In this document: piece by piece, positions 6,723 to 13,323 of the stretch
How positions within the stretch are numbered: position 1 is the stretch's first letter
How the letters are laid out: every line of letters starts with the position of its first letter
Source of the DNA: Ruminiclostridium sp.
GTDB taxonomy: Bacteria > Bacillota > Clostridia > Oscillospirales > Oscillospiraceae
Reading direction: 5' to 3'
Length of the DNA stretch: 13,329 bases
Assembly: GCA_021442645.1 (NCBI GenBank)
Contig: JABUSR010000271.1
Location: 1-13,329 of the forward strand
Notes under the pieces: model-generated
Told to the model about the DNA's origin: nothing
Seen by the model: the letters and a program-made list of their open reading frames with translations, nothing else
The model's database searches: none
Translations under genes and position numbers: made by a program

Positions 6723-7916
6723 TCAGTCCATAACACGGATTACAGAAAGCACAGTCTTGCCCTCCAGTTCCGCATTCAGATCAATCCTAGTCATAGGGCC
6801 AGTCATCCAGCCACTCTCCTCACCCTGTACCTGATGGGCACTTAGCTTCTTAGCACCGGTAAGTTCTCCCTTTGCCAGGCGAACATACCATCGGCTGGCA
6901 AACCTTTCGGCAAACATCACGTCGCCGGGTCGGTTTTCCTGCCATGGTTGGTACCCTGCCAGGGTATGCTTCCGAACCGCCGCAATGATGTCGGCCACCA
7001 CTGCACTGGCGGTAGGCAATTTCCCGGCACCGCGTCCATAAAACATCACGTCGCCCACGGAATCGCCCGTGACCTTGATAGCATTGAATACGTCCTCTAC
7101 ACCGCCCAGCGGGTCCTTCATGCTGACAAAATGTGGCTCTACAAAGGGGCAGATAGAACCATCCGCCCCGGCAATCGCCCGACACAGCAGCTTAATCCTC
7201 ATGCCGCAAGAATCAGCATATGCCTCGTCGGCTAGGGTAATCTTCGTAATACCGATAGTAGGAACCTGCTCCGGCAAGAGATGCCACCCAAAGGCAATAG
7301 ACGAGAGGATGCACAGTTTCCGGCATGTGTCCAGGCCCTCCACATCGGCGGTGGGATCTTTTTCTGCGTAGCCATTGGCCTGGGCTCCCCGAAGTGCCTC
7401 CTCAAAGGGGATACCGTCCTGGACCATCCGGGTAAAGATATAGTTCGCTGTGCCGTTTACAATTCCACATATCTCCAGAATATCATTGGCCGCCATACAC
7501 TCGCTCAACGGGCGCAAGATGGGAATTCCTCCGCCCACACTGGCTTCAAAGAGATAGACCACTTTGTTTTTGGCAGCAAGTTCCAGAAGATAACGGCCAT
7601 GGGTGGCCACCAGTTCCTTATTAGAACTGACCACGCTCTTCCCGGCCTTCAACGCCCGCTCGGTGAATTCCAGTGCTGCACTCACACCACCGATGGTCTC
7701 CACTACCACATTGACCTCGGGATCCCCCTCGATTACATCAAACACCTTGATAAACTTATCTGCAAAGGGGCTATCAGGGAAATCCCGCACATCTAAGATA
7801 TATTTAAGTTCAATAGGATCCCCCGCTTTCCGGCTGATCCCGGCGCCGTTATCCGTAAGAATCTCCGCCACACCGGAACCAACAACGCCAAACCCAATGA
7901 TTGCAACTTTTACCAT
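6723..7916 (-). CDS. hom: Homoserine dehydrogenase
   Basis: A 397-residue protein that reduces aspartate semialdehyde to homoserine with NAD(P)H. The Rossmann site is GFGVVGSG at 8-15. SSNKELVATHG (97-107), EASVGGGIPILRPLS (124-138), the family signature GIVNGTANYIFTRM (161-174) and DVEGLDTCRK (191-200) follow. D196 and K200 match the catalytic Asp/Lys pair of characterised enzymes, and K100 is also conserved. The C-terminal end (about 340-397) starts like an ACT domain (SRWYVRLAKG) and ends like one (VLSVIRVMD), but is only about 58 residues and lacks the usual DKPGVL-type loop, so the regulatory domain looks shortened. I chose ATG 7916 (Rossmann strand at once, AAAGGA about 10 nt upstream) rather than ATG 7952. 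It lies 50 nt after the ACT-domain gene and before lysC. Confidence 0.95.
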   Translation of the reverse strand: MVKVAIIGFGVVGSGVAEILTDNGAGISRKAGDPIELKYILDVRDFPDSPFADKFIKVFDVIEGDPEVNVVVETIGGVSAALEFTERALKAGKSVVSSNKELVATHGRYLLELAAKNKVVYLFEASVGGGIPILRPLSECMAANDILEICGIVNGTANYIFTRMVQDGIPFEEALRGAQANGYAEKDPTADVEGLDTCRKLCILSSIAFGWHLLPEQVPTIGITKITLADEAYADSCGMRIKLLCRAIAGADGSICPFVEPHFVSMKDPLGGVEDVFNAIKVTGDSVGDVMFYGRGAGKLPTASAVVADIIAAVRKHTLAGYQPWQENRPGDVMFAERFASRWYVRLAKGELTGAKKLSAHQVQGEESGWMTGPMTRIDLNAELEGKTVLSVIRVMD

Positions 7917-7966
7917 ACTTATGCCGTCCTTTTTGCTTATCTGCTTTACCATATTATATTATAAAG

Positions 7967-8407
7967 TTAACCCGCCAGAATCTCCGCCCGAAGGACGCCC
8001 TCCGTTCCGTTGATTCTCTCCAACAATTCCTGTAAGGAATTCTGAAGGCCGGAAGTTTCCATACTGGCAGTAACCACTGCACACCCGTTTACCGGGATCC
8101 CCTGATTGATTGTCAGCACATTGGCCCCCGAGTCCGCAATGAGATTCAGCACCTGCGACAGTATCCCGGTCTGGTCCTTCAGCATCATCTGAAAGGTTAC
8201 AATGCGGCCATGGAGCATATCCTGGAAGGGTCGGACTGCGTCCTTGTATTTATAGAATGCGCTGCGGCTAATCCCCGTGATACGAACCGCCTGGTTCACA
8301 GTTTCTGCTTCTCCGGTATCTATGAGCCGCCTGGCTTCCACCACCTTACGAAAGATCTCCGGCAGTGCCTCTGCATCCACAATATAATAGTTCGGTGCCT
8401 TTGACAT
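7967..8407 (-). CDS. ACT domain-containing protein, UPF0735/PheB-like
   Basis: A 146-residue protein. The N-terminal part (about 10-60) contains an HTH-like segment, ETVNQAVRITGISRSAFYKYKDAV (35-58), and a single ACT domain fills the rest (about 69-144: IVTFQMMLKDQTGILSQVLNLIADSGANVLTINQGIP...). This matches the UPF0735 family, whose Bacillus member PheB is encoded beside aromatic amino acid or threonine genes. ACT domains bind amino acids, so a regulatory role in this operon is likely but unproven; DNA binding is inferred only from the HTH-like segment. The ATG at 8407 has a strong GGAGGGGAG 3 nt upstream. First gene of the ACT-hom-lysC unit, with its own promoter. Confidence 0.88.
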   Translation of the reverse strand: MSKAPNYYIVDAEALPEIFRKVVEARRLIDTGEAETVNQAVRITGISRSAFYKYKDAVRPFQDMLHGRIVTFQMMLKDQTGILSQVLNLIADSGANVLTINQGIPVNGCAVVTASMETSGLQNSLQELLERINGTEGVLRAEILAG

Positions 8408-8457
8408 GGTCTCCCCTCCGTCCTTGTTCCATGGTCATTTGTTTTTGTACGAAAACC

Positions 8458-8486
8458 ATTTTATCACATCAGCCATTAGATAGCAA
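8458..8486 (-). promoter_or_regulatory. Promoter of the ACT-hom-lysC unit
   Basis: On the minus strand -35 TTGCTA (8486-8481) and -10 TAAAAT (8463-8458) have 17-nt spacing. The start would be near 8451, giving a leader of about 44 nt. That is too short for a T-box or lysine riboswitch. Confidence 0.55.
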
Positions 8487-8550
8487 CAAAAAGTATGCTT
8501 TCTCTTCCCAGTTTTCTCCCTGTTTTCTGGCGCATTTTCGACAAATCGTG

Positions 8551-8582
8551 CAAAAGGGCGGACCCCGGGTATCGGGGTCCGC
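8551..8582 (-). terminator. Terminator of the class A PBP gene
   Basis: Arms 8558-8566 and 8574-8582 form a perfect 9-bp GC-rich stem (GCGGACCCC with GGGGTCCGC) with a 7-nt loop, 12 nt after the PBP stop. It is followed on the minus strand by CCTTTTGC (8557-8550), a short U-tract. Confidence 0.75.
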
Positions 8583-8594
8583 GCATTTCAAACA

Positions 8595-10877
8595 TTATTC
8601 TGTCGGCGTTTCCGGCGTTGGAGGTGTCGGATCCACCGGTGCGGGCGGATCGACTTCGCCGCCGGGATCAACAGGGCTATCTCCCCCGGGGTCATCTGTG
8701 GGATCGTCCGGTCCCTCCGGCTCAACTTTATGGACAGTACAGACTGTGGTGGGAACATCGTCTGCAAAGAAGTACTGGGTAACGATGTTACCGCCGCAGG
8801 CTGCGCCGGGCAGTTTGCCACTGATGGCACAAACCTTCACAGCCTGCATCTGGCTGGTGTCAGGCTGATCGAATTGCTTATACGGCAGACCCAAATGGAT
8901 CTTAGACATTACCTTATTCCACAACACGGCAGACGGATTCTTATAACCGGAGGCCAACCGTTCCTGCTGGTCGTAACCAGTCCACACAGCTGCAGTGTAG
9001 TAGGGAGTATATCCCACAAACCAGAGGTCCTTGCGGGAGGTAGTAGTACCGGTCTTGCCGGCGATATCCTGGCCAGAAAAGTTGGCCGCACGACCTGTAG
9101 CGCCAGAGGGCCCAGTAACGACATCCTGCAGCATCTTTGTCATATAGAAGCAGGTGCGCTCGGAAAGCGCATTCTTGTCCTCTTCTTGTGTATTATCCAA
9201 CAGAATATCCTTATTGGCGTCCAATACCACCGTATAGAGGCGTGGCTCTTTGTAGACGCCCATACGTGGAAAAACCGAATAGGCAGAGGCCATCTGGAAC
9301 GTGCTGACGCCGTCGGTCAAACCACCCAAAGCCAACGGCGCTAGGTCAATGTCTGTGTAGTTCTCTCCATTTTTAGACCGGGACTCCACCAACTGGATAT
9401 GGAACTTGTCCCGCATAAACTCATAGCTGGTCTGGGGACCAACTTCGTCCAGCACCTTAACGGCCACAGTGTTGATAGACTCACGGATTGCCTTGGCAAC
9501 AGAGACCGTCCCCTGATACTGCCCAGTGGCGTTCACCGGCCACCCATCTTTGACTGGACTGTCCACAAAAGTGGAGCTGGGTGTGATGTAGCCCAGTTCA
9601 ATAGCCGGCGCATAGACCGACAGCGGCTTGATGGAGGAACCGGGCGGACGAAGGGTATCAGTCGCCCTGTTCCAGCCGCGGCTGGTAGTCTTCTGACCCA
9701 CACCGCCAGCCATGGCAACCACGTCGCCGGTTTCGTTATCCACAATCGTGATAGCAGACTGGATAAGCTGCCCAGTGGAGGATGTATAGTTCAGATTATC
9801 CCGGTTGTTGTAAATCTCATCCACTGCCGCCTGTACATCAGGATTCATGCAGGTGTAAATCTCCAAGCCGCCAGAGAACAGCTTAGTCCTAGCATAGTCC
9901 TCTGACCAATCGTAGGTATCCACCAAGTCGTCCAAGACCTGCTCTATAACAGCATCCTCATACCAAGTATATATAGAGGAGTTTACCTGTGTGTCCTTGC
10001 CATTGTCAAAGTTCAACTCCTCCGCAACGGCAGCATTATACTCTTCCTTTGTGATATAGTCCTGGTCGAGCATGGCTTTCAGAATCAGTTCCTGGCGTTG
10101 CTTGTTAAAGTCACGAGAAGTAGTCACCTCTCCAGTCTCTTCGTTCACAACCTCCAGGTGGCCCAAGGGGTCGTACTTGGACGGGTTGTTGGTAATGCCG
10201 ATAAGGCTGGCACACTCAGCTAGGCTCAACTCAGAGACATGCTTGCCGAAATATTTATAGGAGGCTGTGTATACACCATTGCATCTCTGGCCCAGGTAGA
10301 TGTAGTTCAGGTACCAGGTCAGGATATCCTCCTTCGAATAGTTCTTCTCAAACTCCAGTGCCCGGAAAATCTCCATCACCTTACGCTTAACAGTGACATC
10401 GTCCTCCGTTGTAATGTTTTTGATGAGCTGCTGGGTCAGGGTAGAGCCGCCCTGAACATCCGCACCGGTAAACATGCAGGTAACTGCCTTTACAGTACGA
10501 ATCCAGTCCACGCCATTGTGCTTGTAGAATCGCTTGTCCTCAATAGCAACAGCTGCGTCCAGCAGGTCCTGAGGCATCTCTTCGATGTTGACCCAGACGC
10601 GGTTTTCTTCACCGTAGAGTGCCTGCATCTCCACATAATTACCAGTAGCAGGGTCCTTATAATACATGGCAGAGGTCAAGTTGGGGTTGTACTCATCCAG
10701 CTTAAGATCCGCCTCCGGCAGAATTACATTTTTAATGTATGCCGCAGCCATACAGGCCAGCATTGCCATCGTGATTACAAAAACAAGCACGATGGTGATA
10801 AAAATCTTAAACCCGCGGCCAGACTTTTTACGTTTTCGCTTTGTCTTGGGGCTACGCTTATCTCGTTTCTGTTCCAA
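8595..10877 (-). CDS. Class A penicillin-binding protein (PBP1A-type transglycosylase/transpeptidase)
   Basis: A 760-residue bifunctional peptidoglycan synthase. A basic cytoplasmic tail (1-22, RSPKTKRKRKKSGR) precedes one transmembrane helix (about 23-48). The GT51 glycosyltransferase domain has the catalytic glutamate in EDKRFYKHNG (E113) and QGGSTLTQQLIKN (142-154). The transpeptidase domain has SSIK (414-417, nucleophile S414), SIN (467-469) and KTGT (608-611), so both activities look intact. The C-terminus has cysteines at 683, 694 and 713, as in clostridial PBP1A proteins, then an acidic, proline-rich low-complexity tail (about 719-760). The start is a TTG at 10877, supported by GGAGGT 6 nt upstream; the nearby frame offers no better ATG. 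It stands alone, with its own promoter and terminator. The product acts at the outer face of the membrane in cell-wall growth. Confidence 0.96.
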   Translation of the reverse strand: MEQKRDKRSPKTKRKRKKSGRGFKIFITIVLVFVITMAMLACMAAAYIKNVILPEADLKLDEYNPNLTSAMYYKDPATGNYVEMQALYGEENRVWVNIEEMPQDLLDAAVAIEDKRFYKHNGVDWIRTVKAVTCMFTGADVQGGSTLTQQLIKNITTEDDVTVKRKVMEIFRALEFEKNYSKEDILTWYLNYIYLGQRCNGVYTASYKYFGKHVSELSLAECASLIGITNNPSKYDPLGHLEVVNEETGEVTTSRDFNKQRQELILKAMLDQDYITKEEYNAAVAEELNFDNGKDTQVNSSIYTWYEDAVIEQVLDDLVDTYDWSEDYARTKLFSGGLEIYTCMNPDVQAAVDEIYNNRDNLNYTSSTGQLIQSAITIVDNETGDVVAMAGGVGQKTTSRGWNRATDTLRPPGSSIKPLSVYAPAIELGYITPSSTFVDSPVKDGWPVNATGQYQGTVSVAKAIRESINTVAVKVLDEVGPQTSYEFMRDKFHIQLVESRSKNGENYTDIDLAPLALGGLTDGVSTFQMASAYSVFPRMGVYKEPRLYTVVLDANKDILLDNTQEEDKNALSERTCFYMTKMLQDVVTGPSGATGRAANFSGQDIAGKTGTTTSRKDLWFVGYTPYYTAAVWTGYDQQERLASGYKNPSAVLWNKVMSKIHLGLPYKQFDQPDTSQMQAVKVCAISGKLPGAACGGNIVTQYFFADDVPTTVCTVHKVEPEGPDDPTDDPGGDSPVDPGGEVDPPAPVDPTPPTPETPTE

Positions 10878-10959
10878 TGCGACACCTCCGATGTCTTTTA
10901 AATAAAAAGAAAATCTGCTGATGGCTCAACAGGAAAGGTACTCCGTGCTTATCTAATGT

Positions 10960-10987
10960 ATTATACCACACCTTTTAAATTTGTCTA
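10960..10987 (-). promoter_or_regulatory. Promoter of the PBP gene
   Basis: On the minus strand TAGACA (10987-10982) and TATAAT (10965-10960) are 16 nt apart, and TGG directly before the -10 adds an extended -10 motif. The start would lie near 10953, about 75 nt before the TTG start. It faces away from the DUF1292 promoter in a 224-nt divergent gap. Confidence 0.65.
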
Positions 10988-11043
10988 TCCGTGTTTTTGC
11001 AGGTTTTACAAAAACTTCACGGAAAGTTTTACTCCCTGTTCCC

Positions 11044-11072
11044 TTGCAATTTTTCCCCTTAAGGGGTAAAAT
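11044..11072 (+). promoter_or_regulatory. Promoter of DUF1292 gene with palindrome in the spacer
   Basis: TTGCAA (11044-11049) and TAAAAT (11067-11072) are 17 nt apart. The spacer holds a perfect 12-bp palindrome CCCCTTAAGGGG (11055-11066) that abuts the -10, flanked by TTTT and TAAAA. A site placed here would block RNA polymerase if a dimeric regulator bound it. The start would be near 11079. Promoter seen in sequence; operator function inferred. Confidence 0.55.
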
Positions 11073-11101
11073 GAAATCAGTTCAACAAAGGAGCGGATTC
11101 C

Positions 11102-11395
11102 ATGAGCGAAGAATACGGCGCGAACTTTATTACCGTGACCGATGAAGACGGAAACGAATTCGAGCTAGAGCACCTGGACACCATCGAATTCAACGGCAAC
11201 ACCTACCTAGCCTTCTTTCCTGCCCTCAGTGAGGACCTGGAGGAAGGCGACGAGGAAGAACTTGGCCTGATCCTCATGAAGGTCATCATAGAGAATGGAG
11301 AAGAGATCCTCTCCACTCTGGACAGCGAGGAAGAGACCGAGGCAGTCTACAATGAATTTATGCAAACCCTCTTTGAAGACGAAGAGGACGAGTAA
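11102..11395 (+). CDS. DUF1292 domain protein (YrzB-like)
   Basis: A 97-residue, very acidic, soluble protein of the DUF1292 family (Bacillus YrzB is a similar size). It has the typical opening ITVTDEDGNEFELEHLDTIEFNGNTYLAFFPA (10-41) and ends in an acidic tail (FEDEEDE). The function of the family is unknown. In many Firmicutes it lies near alaS and the Holliday junction resolvase gene; those are not here. The ATG at 11102 has AAAGGAG 8 nt upstream. The gene is followed without a gap by the 6S-like RNA, whose outer stem begins in the stop codon, so the two may share a transcript. Confidence 0.9.
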   Translation: MSEEYGANFITVTDEDGNEFELEHLDTIEFNGNTYLAFFPALSEDLEEGDEEELGLILMKVIIENGEEILSTLDSEEETEAVYNEFMQTLFEDEEDE

Positions 11396-11615
11396 GCGCC
11401 TCGGAAATACGACCCTGTCATAAACGCCCTGCTCGGTGCGTGAATCGGACTCTTTTAAACCCACATCTCTTAAATGGGACGCCAACTCGCTGTGTGAATT
11501 GCAGGCCTCCCGGCCTCGGTCGGACGATGGAAGCAGCGAAGCACAGCGGAGGCAACCCACCTGCCATCTCGTGCAGGTTTTAATCGGGTCCCCACGGCCG
11601 GAGCGGGGCGCTTTT
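11396..11615 (+). ncRNA. ssrS: 6S RNA (probable)
   Basis: About 220 nt fold into one long interrupted rod, as 6S RNA does. Outer stem: AGCGCC (11395-11400) with GGCGCT at its 3' end (to 11611), then GACCC (11411-11415) with GGGTC (11586-11590). Closing stem beside the bubble: CCTGC (11428-11432) and GGTG (11435-11438) pair with GCAGG (11573-11577) and CATC (11565-11568). A large open region with a small CCCA/TGGG hairpin (11460-11478) follows. The terminal arm is CTCGCTGTG (11486-11494) with CACAGCGGAG (11542-11551), tipped by AGGCC/GGCCT (11503-11507, 11512-11516). The RNA ends in a short U-run. 6S RNA mimics an open promoter and binds sigma-A RNA polymerase. The overall shape and conserved-looking core support the call; SRP RNA, tmRNA and RNase P RNA were considered and do not fit. 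Confidence 0.7.
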
Positions 11616-11653
11616 ATTTGGCAAAACAGAAAAATACTATATTTTGTGAGAGA

Positions 11654-11694
11654 CCTCTCCTCCGCCCACAAACGTGGCCGCAGGAAGGTTTTTT
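11654..11694 (+). terminator. Candidate second terminator downstream of the 6S-like RNA
   Basis: On the plus strand CCT-C-TCCT ... CCAC, loop AAAC, GTGG ... AGGA-AGG forms an interrupted stem (11654-11688) followed directly by TTTTTT (11689-11694). It would end transcripts that pass the 6S RNA. From here to the alcohol dehydrogenase promoter (11695-11847) I see only a 5-bp TGCAG/CTGCA inverted repeat (11727-11741) and no gene. Confidence 0.5.
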
Positions 11695-11847
11695 GTTATT
11701 CTCCCTCTTTCTCCTCCTTGTTTTGATGCAGATTGACTGCACAGGACATATTTCTTTCAAAAAATCCGCCCCTCTTCAGGTGTCAAGTAGACATTGTTAC
11801 CAAAAACGCTGTTAGATTCTTGTTATATATTTTCATAGGGTAAGAAC

Positions 11848-11876
11848 TTGTCAGTATCCTTTTTCAATGTTATACT
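11848..11876 (+). promoter_or_regulatory. Promoter of the iron-type alcohol dehydrogenase gene
   Basis: TTGTCA (11848-11853) and TATACT (11871-11876) are 17 nt apart, a strong match. The start would be near 11883, and the ~72-nt leader opens with a small hairpin (GCGG at 11883-11886 with CCGC at 11912-11915) that may protect the 5' end. Confidence 0.7.
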
Positions 11877-11954
11877 AAATGTGCGGGTTGATTATCCTCG
11901 ATTTGGTTAAACCGCATAATTTTTGAGTAATTTTTTGGAAAGGACGCGATCCCT

Positions 11955-13130
11955 ATGATTAAAGATTTTGGTTTCATCATTCCTCAGAACTGCCAGTTTG
12001 GCGTTGGCGCCCTGAAGAAGCTGCCTGACTTCCTGAAGGCTGCTGGTTCCGACAATGTTATGCTGATTTCCGACCGCGGTCTGGAAGCTATCGGTGTTGT
12101 CGATAAGGTCCGCACCATCATCAACGACGCAGGCCTGAAGTATGCTGAGTATCTGGACGTTCTGCCCAACCCCACCACCGACATCGTTGACGAGTGCGCT
12201 GCTCAGTACAAGGCTGCTGGCTGCACCGCTCTGATTGCTCTGGGCGGTGGCTCCCCCATGGCCGTTGCTAAGGCAGTTGGTGTCGTTGCTAAGTTCGGCG
12301 GCACCATCGGCGACTACGAAGGCGTCGGCAAGGTTCCCGGCCCCATTGACACGCTGATTGCTGTGCCCACCACCGCTGGTACCGGCTCCGAAGTTACCGT
12401 CGCTGCTGTTATCACTGACACTGCTCGTAACTACAAGCTGTCCGTCCTGGGTCCCGAAATCTCCCCCACCTATGCAGTTATGGATCCCGAACTGATTATG
12501 ACCGCTCCCGCTTCTGTTGCTGCAGCTTGCGGCGTTGACGCTCTGATTCACGCTATGGAATCCTACATCAACACCGATGCTAACCCCTTCTCCATGGCTA
12601 TGGCTGAGAAGGCAATGGAGCTGATTGGTGCCAACATCCGCAAGTTCGTTGCTCGCCGTAACGATCTGGATGCAGCTTGCGCAATGATGCTGGGCTCCAC
12701 CTTCGCCGGTATTGCTTTTGCCAACAACCGTCTGGGCGACATCCATGCTATGTCCCACCCCGTATCCGCATTCTTCAACGTTCCTCACGGCGTTGCTAAT
12801 GCAGTCCTGATGCCCACCATCTTCGAGTTCAACGCTCTGGCTTCTGACGAGCGGTATGCCGCTATCTATCAGTACATCACTGGTAAGGAAGCCGGCCCCG
12901 ACTTCGTTCCTCAGATGACCTGTGACGCTCTGCGTCAGCTGAATGAAGACCTGGGCATCCCCTCCTGCCTGTCCGAGGTCGCACAGGTTGTTGCTAAGGG
13001 CGGCAAGGCTGAGATTGAGAAGCTGATTCCCCAGATGGCTATCGACGCTATGAAGAGCGGCAACGTTATGGTCAACCCCAGAATCACCACCGTCAAGGAC
13101 GTCGAGGCTCTGTACGCACAGGCCCTGTAA
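11955..13130 (+). CDS. Iron-containing (group III) alcohol dehydrogenase
   Basis: A 391-residue member of the Fe-ADH family, cytosolic NAD(P)H-dependent enzymes that interconvert alcohols and aldehydes. The N-terminal Rossmann-like domain has ALGGGSPMAVAKAVG (95-109, the GGGS nucleotide motif at 97-100) and PTTAGTGSEVT (138-148). The C-terminal helical domain carries the metal ligands D195, H199 (GVDALIHAMESY), H264 (DIHAMSH) and H278 (VPHGVANAVLMP), the same spacing as E. coli FucO; H268 is the conserved neighbouring histidine. Substrate cannot be named: 1,3-propanediol, 4-hydroxybutyrate, lactaldehyde or butanol dehydrogenase are all in this family. The ATG at 11955 has AAAGGA about 10 nt upstream. 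A single-gene unit with strong promoter and terminator and very restricted codon use, suggesting high expression in fermentation. Confidence 0.95.
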   Translation: MIKDFGFIIPQNCQFGVGALKKLPDFLKAAGSDNVMLISDRGLEAIGVVDKVRTIINDAGLKYAEYLDVLPNPTTDIVDECAAQYKAAGCTALIALGGGSPMAVAKAVGVVAKFGGTIGDYEGVGKVPGPIDTLIAVPTTAGTGSEVTVAAVITDTARNYKLSVLGPEISPTYAVMDPELIMTAPASVAAACGVDALIHAMESYINTDANPFSMAMAEKAMELIGANIRKFVARRNDLDAACAMMLGSTFAGIAFANNRLGDIHAMSHPVSAFFNVPHGVANAVLMPTIFEFNALASDERYAAIYQYITGKEAGPDFVPQMTCDALRQLNEDLGIPSCLSEVAQVVAKGGKAEIEKLIPQMAIDAMKSGNVMVNPRITTVKDVEALYAQAL

Positions 13131-13150
13131 TCTGTCCCGTAAAGATTGCA

Positions 13151-13181
13151 AAAGAGACCGGCTTAGGCCGGTCTCTTTTTT
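13151..13181 (+). terminator. Terminator of the alcohol dehydrogenase gene
   Basis: A perfect 12-bp stem (AAAGAGACCGGC 13151-13162 with GCCGGTCTCTTT 13167-13178), a TTAG loop and a run of T to 13181. It lies 20 nt after the stop codon: a textbook intrinsic terminator. Confidence 0.92.
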
Positions 13182-13208
13182 GCGCTGTTGCCTTTAGGTA
13201 TAACAAAG

Positions 13209-13227
13209 CCCCTGGTTCTACTAGGGG
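13209..13227 (+). repeat. Subterminal hairpin of the IS200-like left end
   Basis: CCCCTGG (13209-13215) pairs with CTAGGGG (13221-13227), with one G-T pair, around a 5-nt loop. This is the imperfect hairpin type that TnpA of the IS200/IS605 family recognises in single-stranded DNA. Confidence 0.65.
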
Positions 13228-13250
13228 TAGATAAAAAAGCCTTGGCAAAA

Positions 13251-13318
13251 TAAAACCTCCATGTTACGGTGGTGAAGGTTTGGCGACCGCATCACGAAGA
13301 AGTAACAAGGAGGTTTTA
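13251..13318 (+). promoter_or_regulatory. Inverted repeat that can hide the transposase ribosome binding site
   Basis: TAAAACCTCC (13251-13260) is perfectly complementary to GGAGGTTTTA (13309-13318), which contains most of the AAGGAGG ribosome binding site (13307-13313). A competing pairing exists: AAACCT (13253-13258) with AGGTTT (13276-13281). In IS200 of enteric bacteria a leader stem-loop that sequesters the ribosome binding site is known to keep transposase translation low; the same logic is inferred here. Confidence 0.6.
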
Positions 13319-13323
13319 GATAA

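Noticed and set aside
7917..7952. Upstream ATG at 7952 as the hom start
   Set aside because: It has no ribosome binding site and would add 12 residues before the Rossmann strand that normally opens the protein.
11396..11615. SRP RNA, tmRNA or RNase P RNA as the identity of the structured RNA
   Set aside because: GGAAGCAGC at 11529-11537 recalls the SRP core, but the required upstream GGTCCGGAAGG-type loop is absent; there is no tmRNA acceptor end or tag frame, and no RNase P conserved core.
11207..11671. A 154-codon minus-strand frame running through the 6S-like RNA and DUF1292
   Set aside because: It crosses a structured RNA and a confident gene in the opposite direction and shows no domain or ribosome binding site.
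11436..11815. Short plus-strand frames in and after the 6S-like RNA
   Set aside because: They overlap the RNA stems and terminator-like hairpin, lack ribosome binding sites and resemble no protein family.
11907..13151. A 414-codon open frame on the minus strand covering the whole alcohol dehydrogenase gene
   Set aside because: Repetitive Gly/Ser/Asn/Val-rich translation, no ribosome binding site, exact antisense of a complete Fe-ADH gene.
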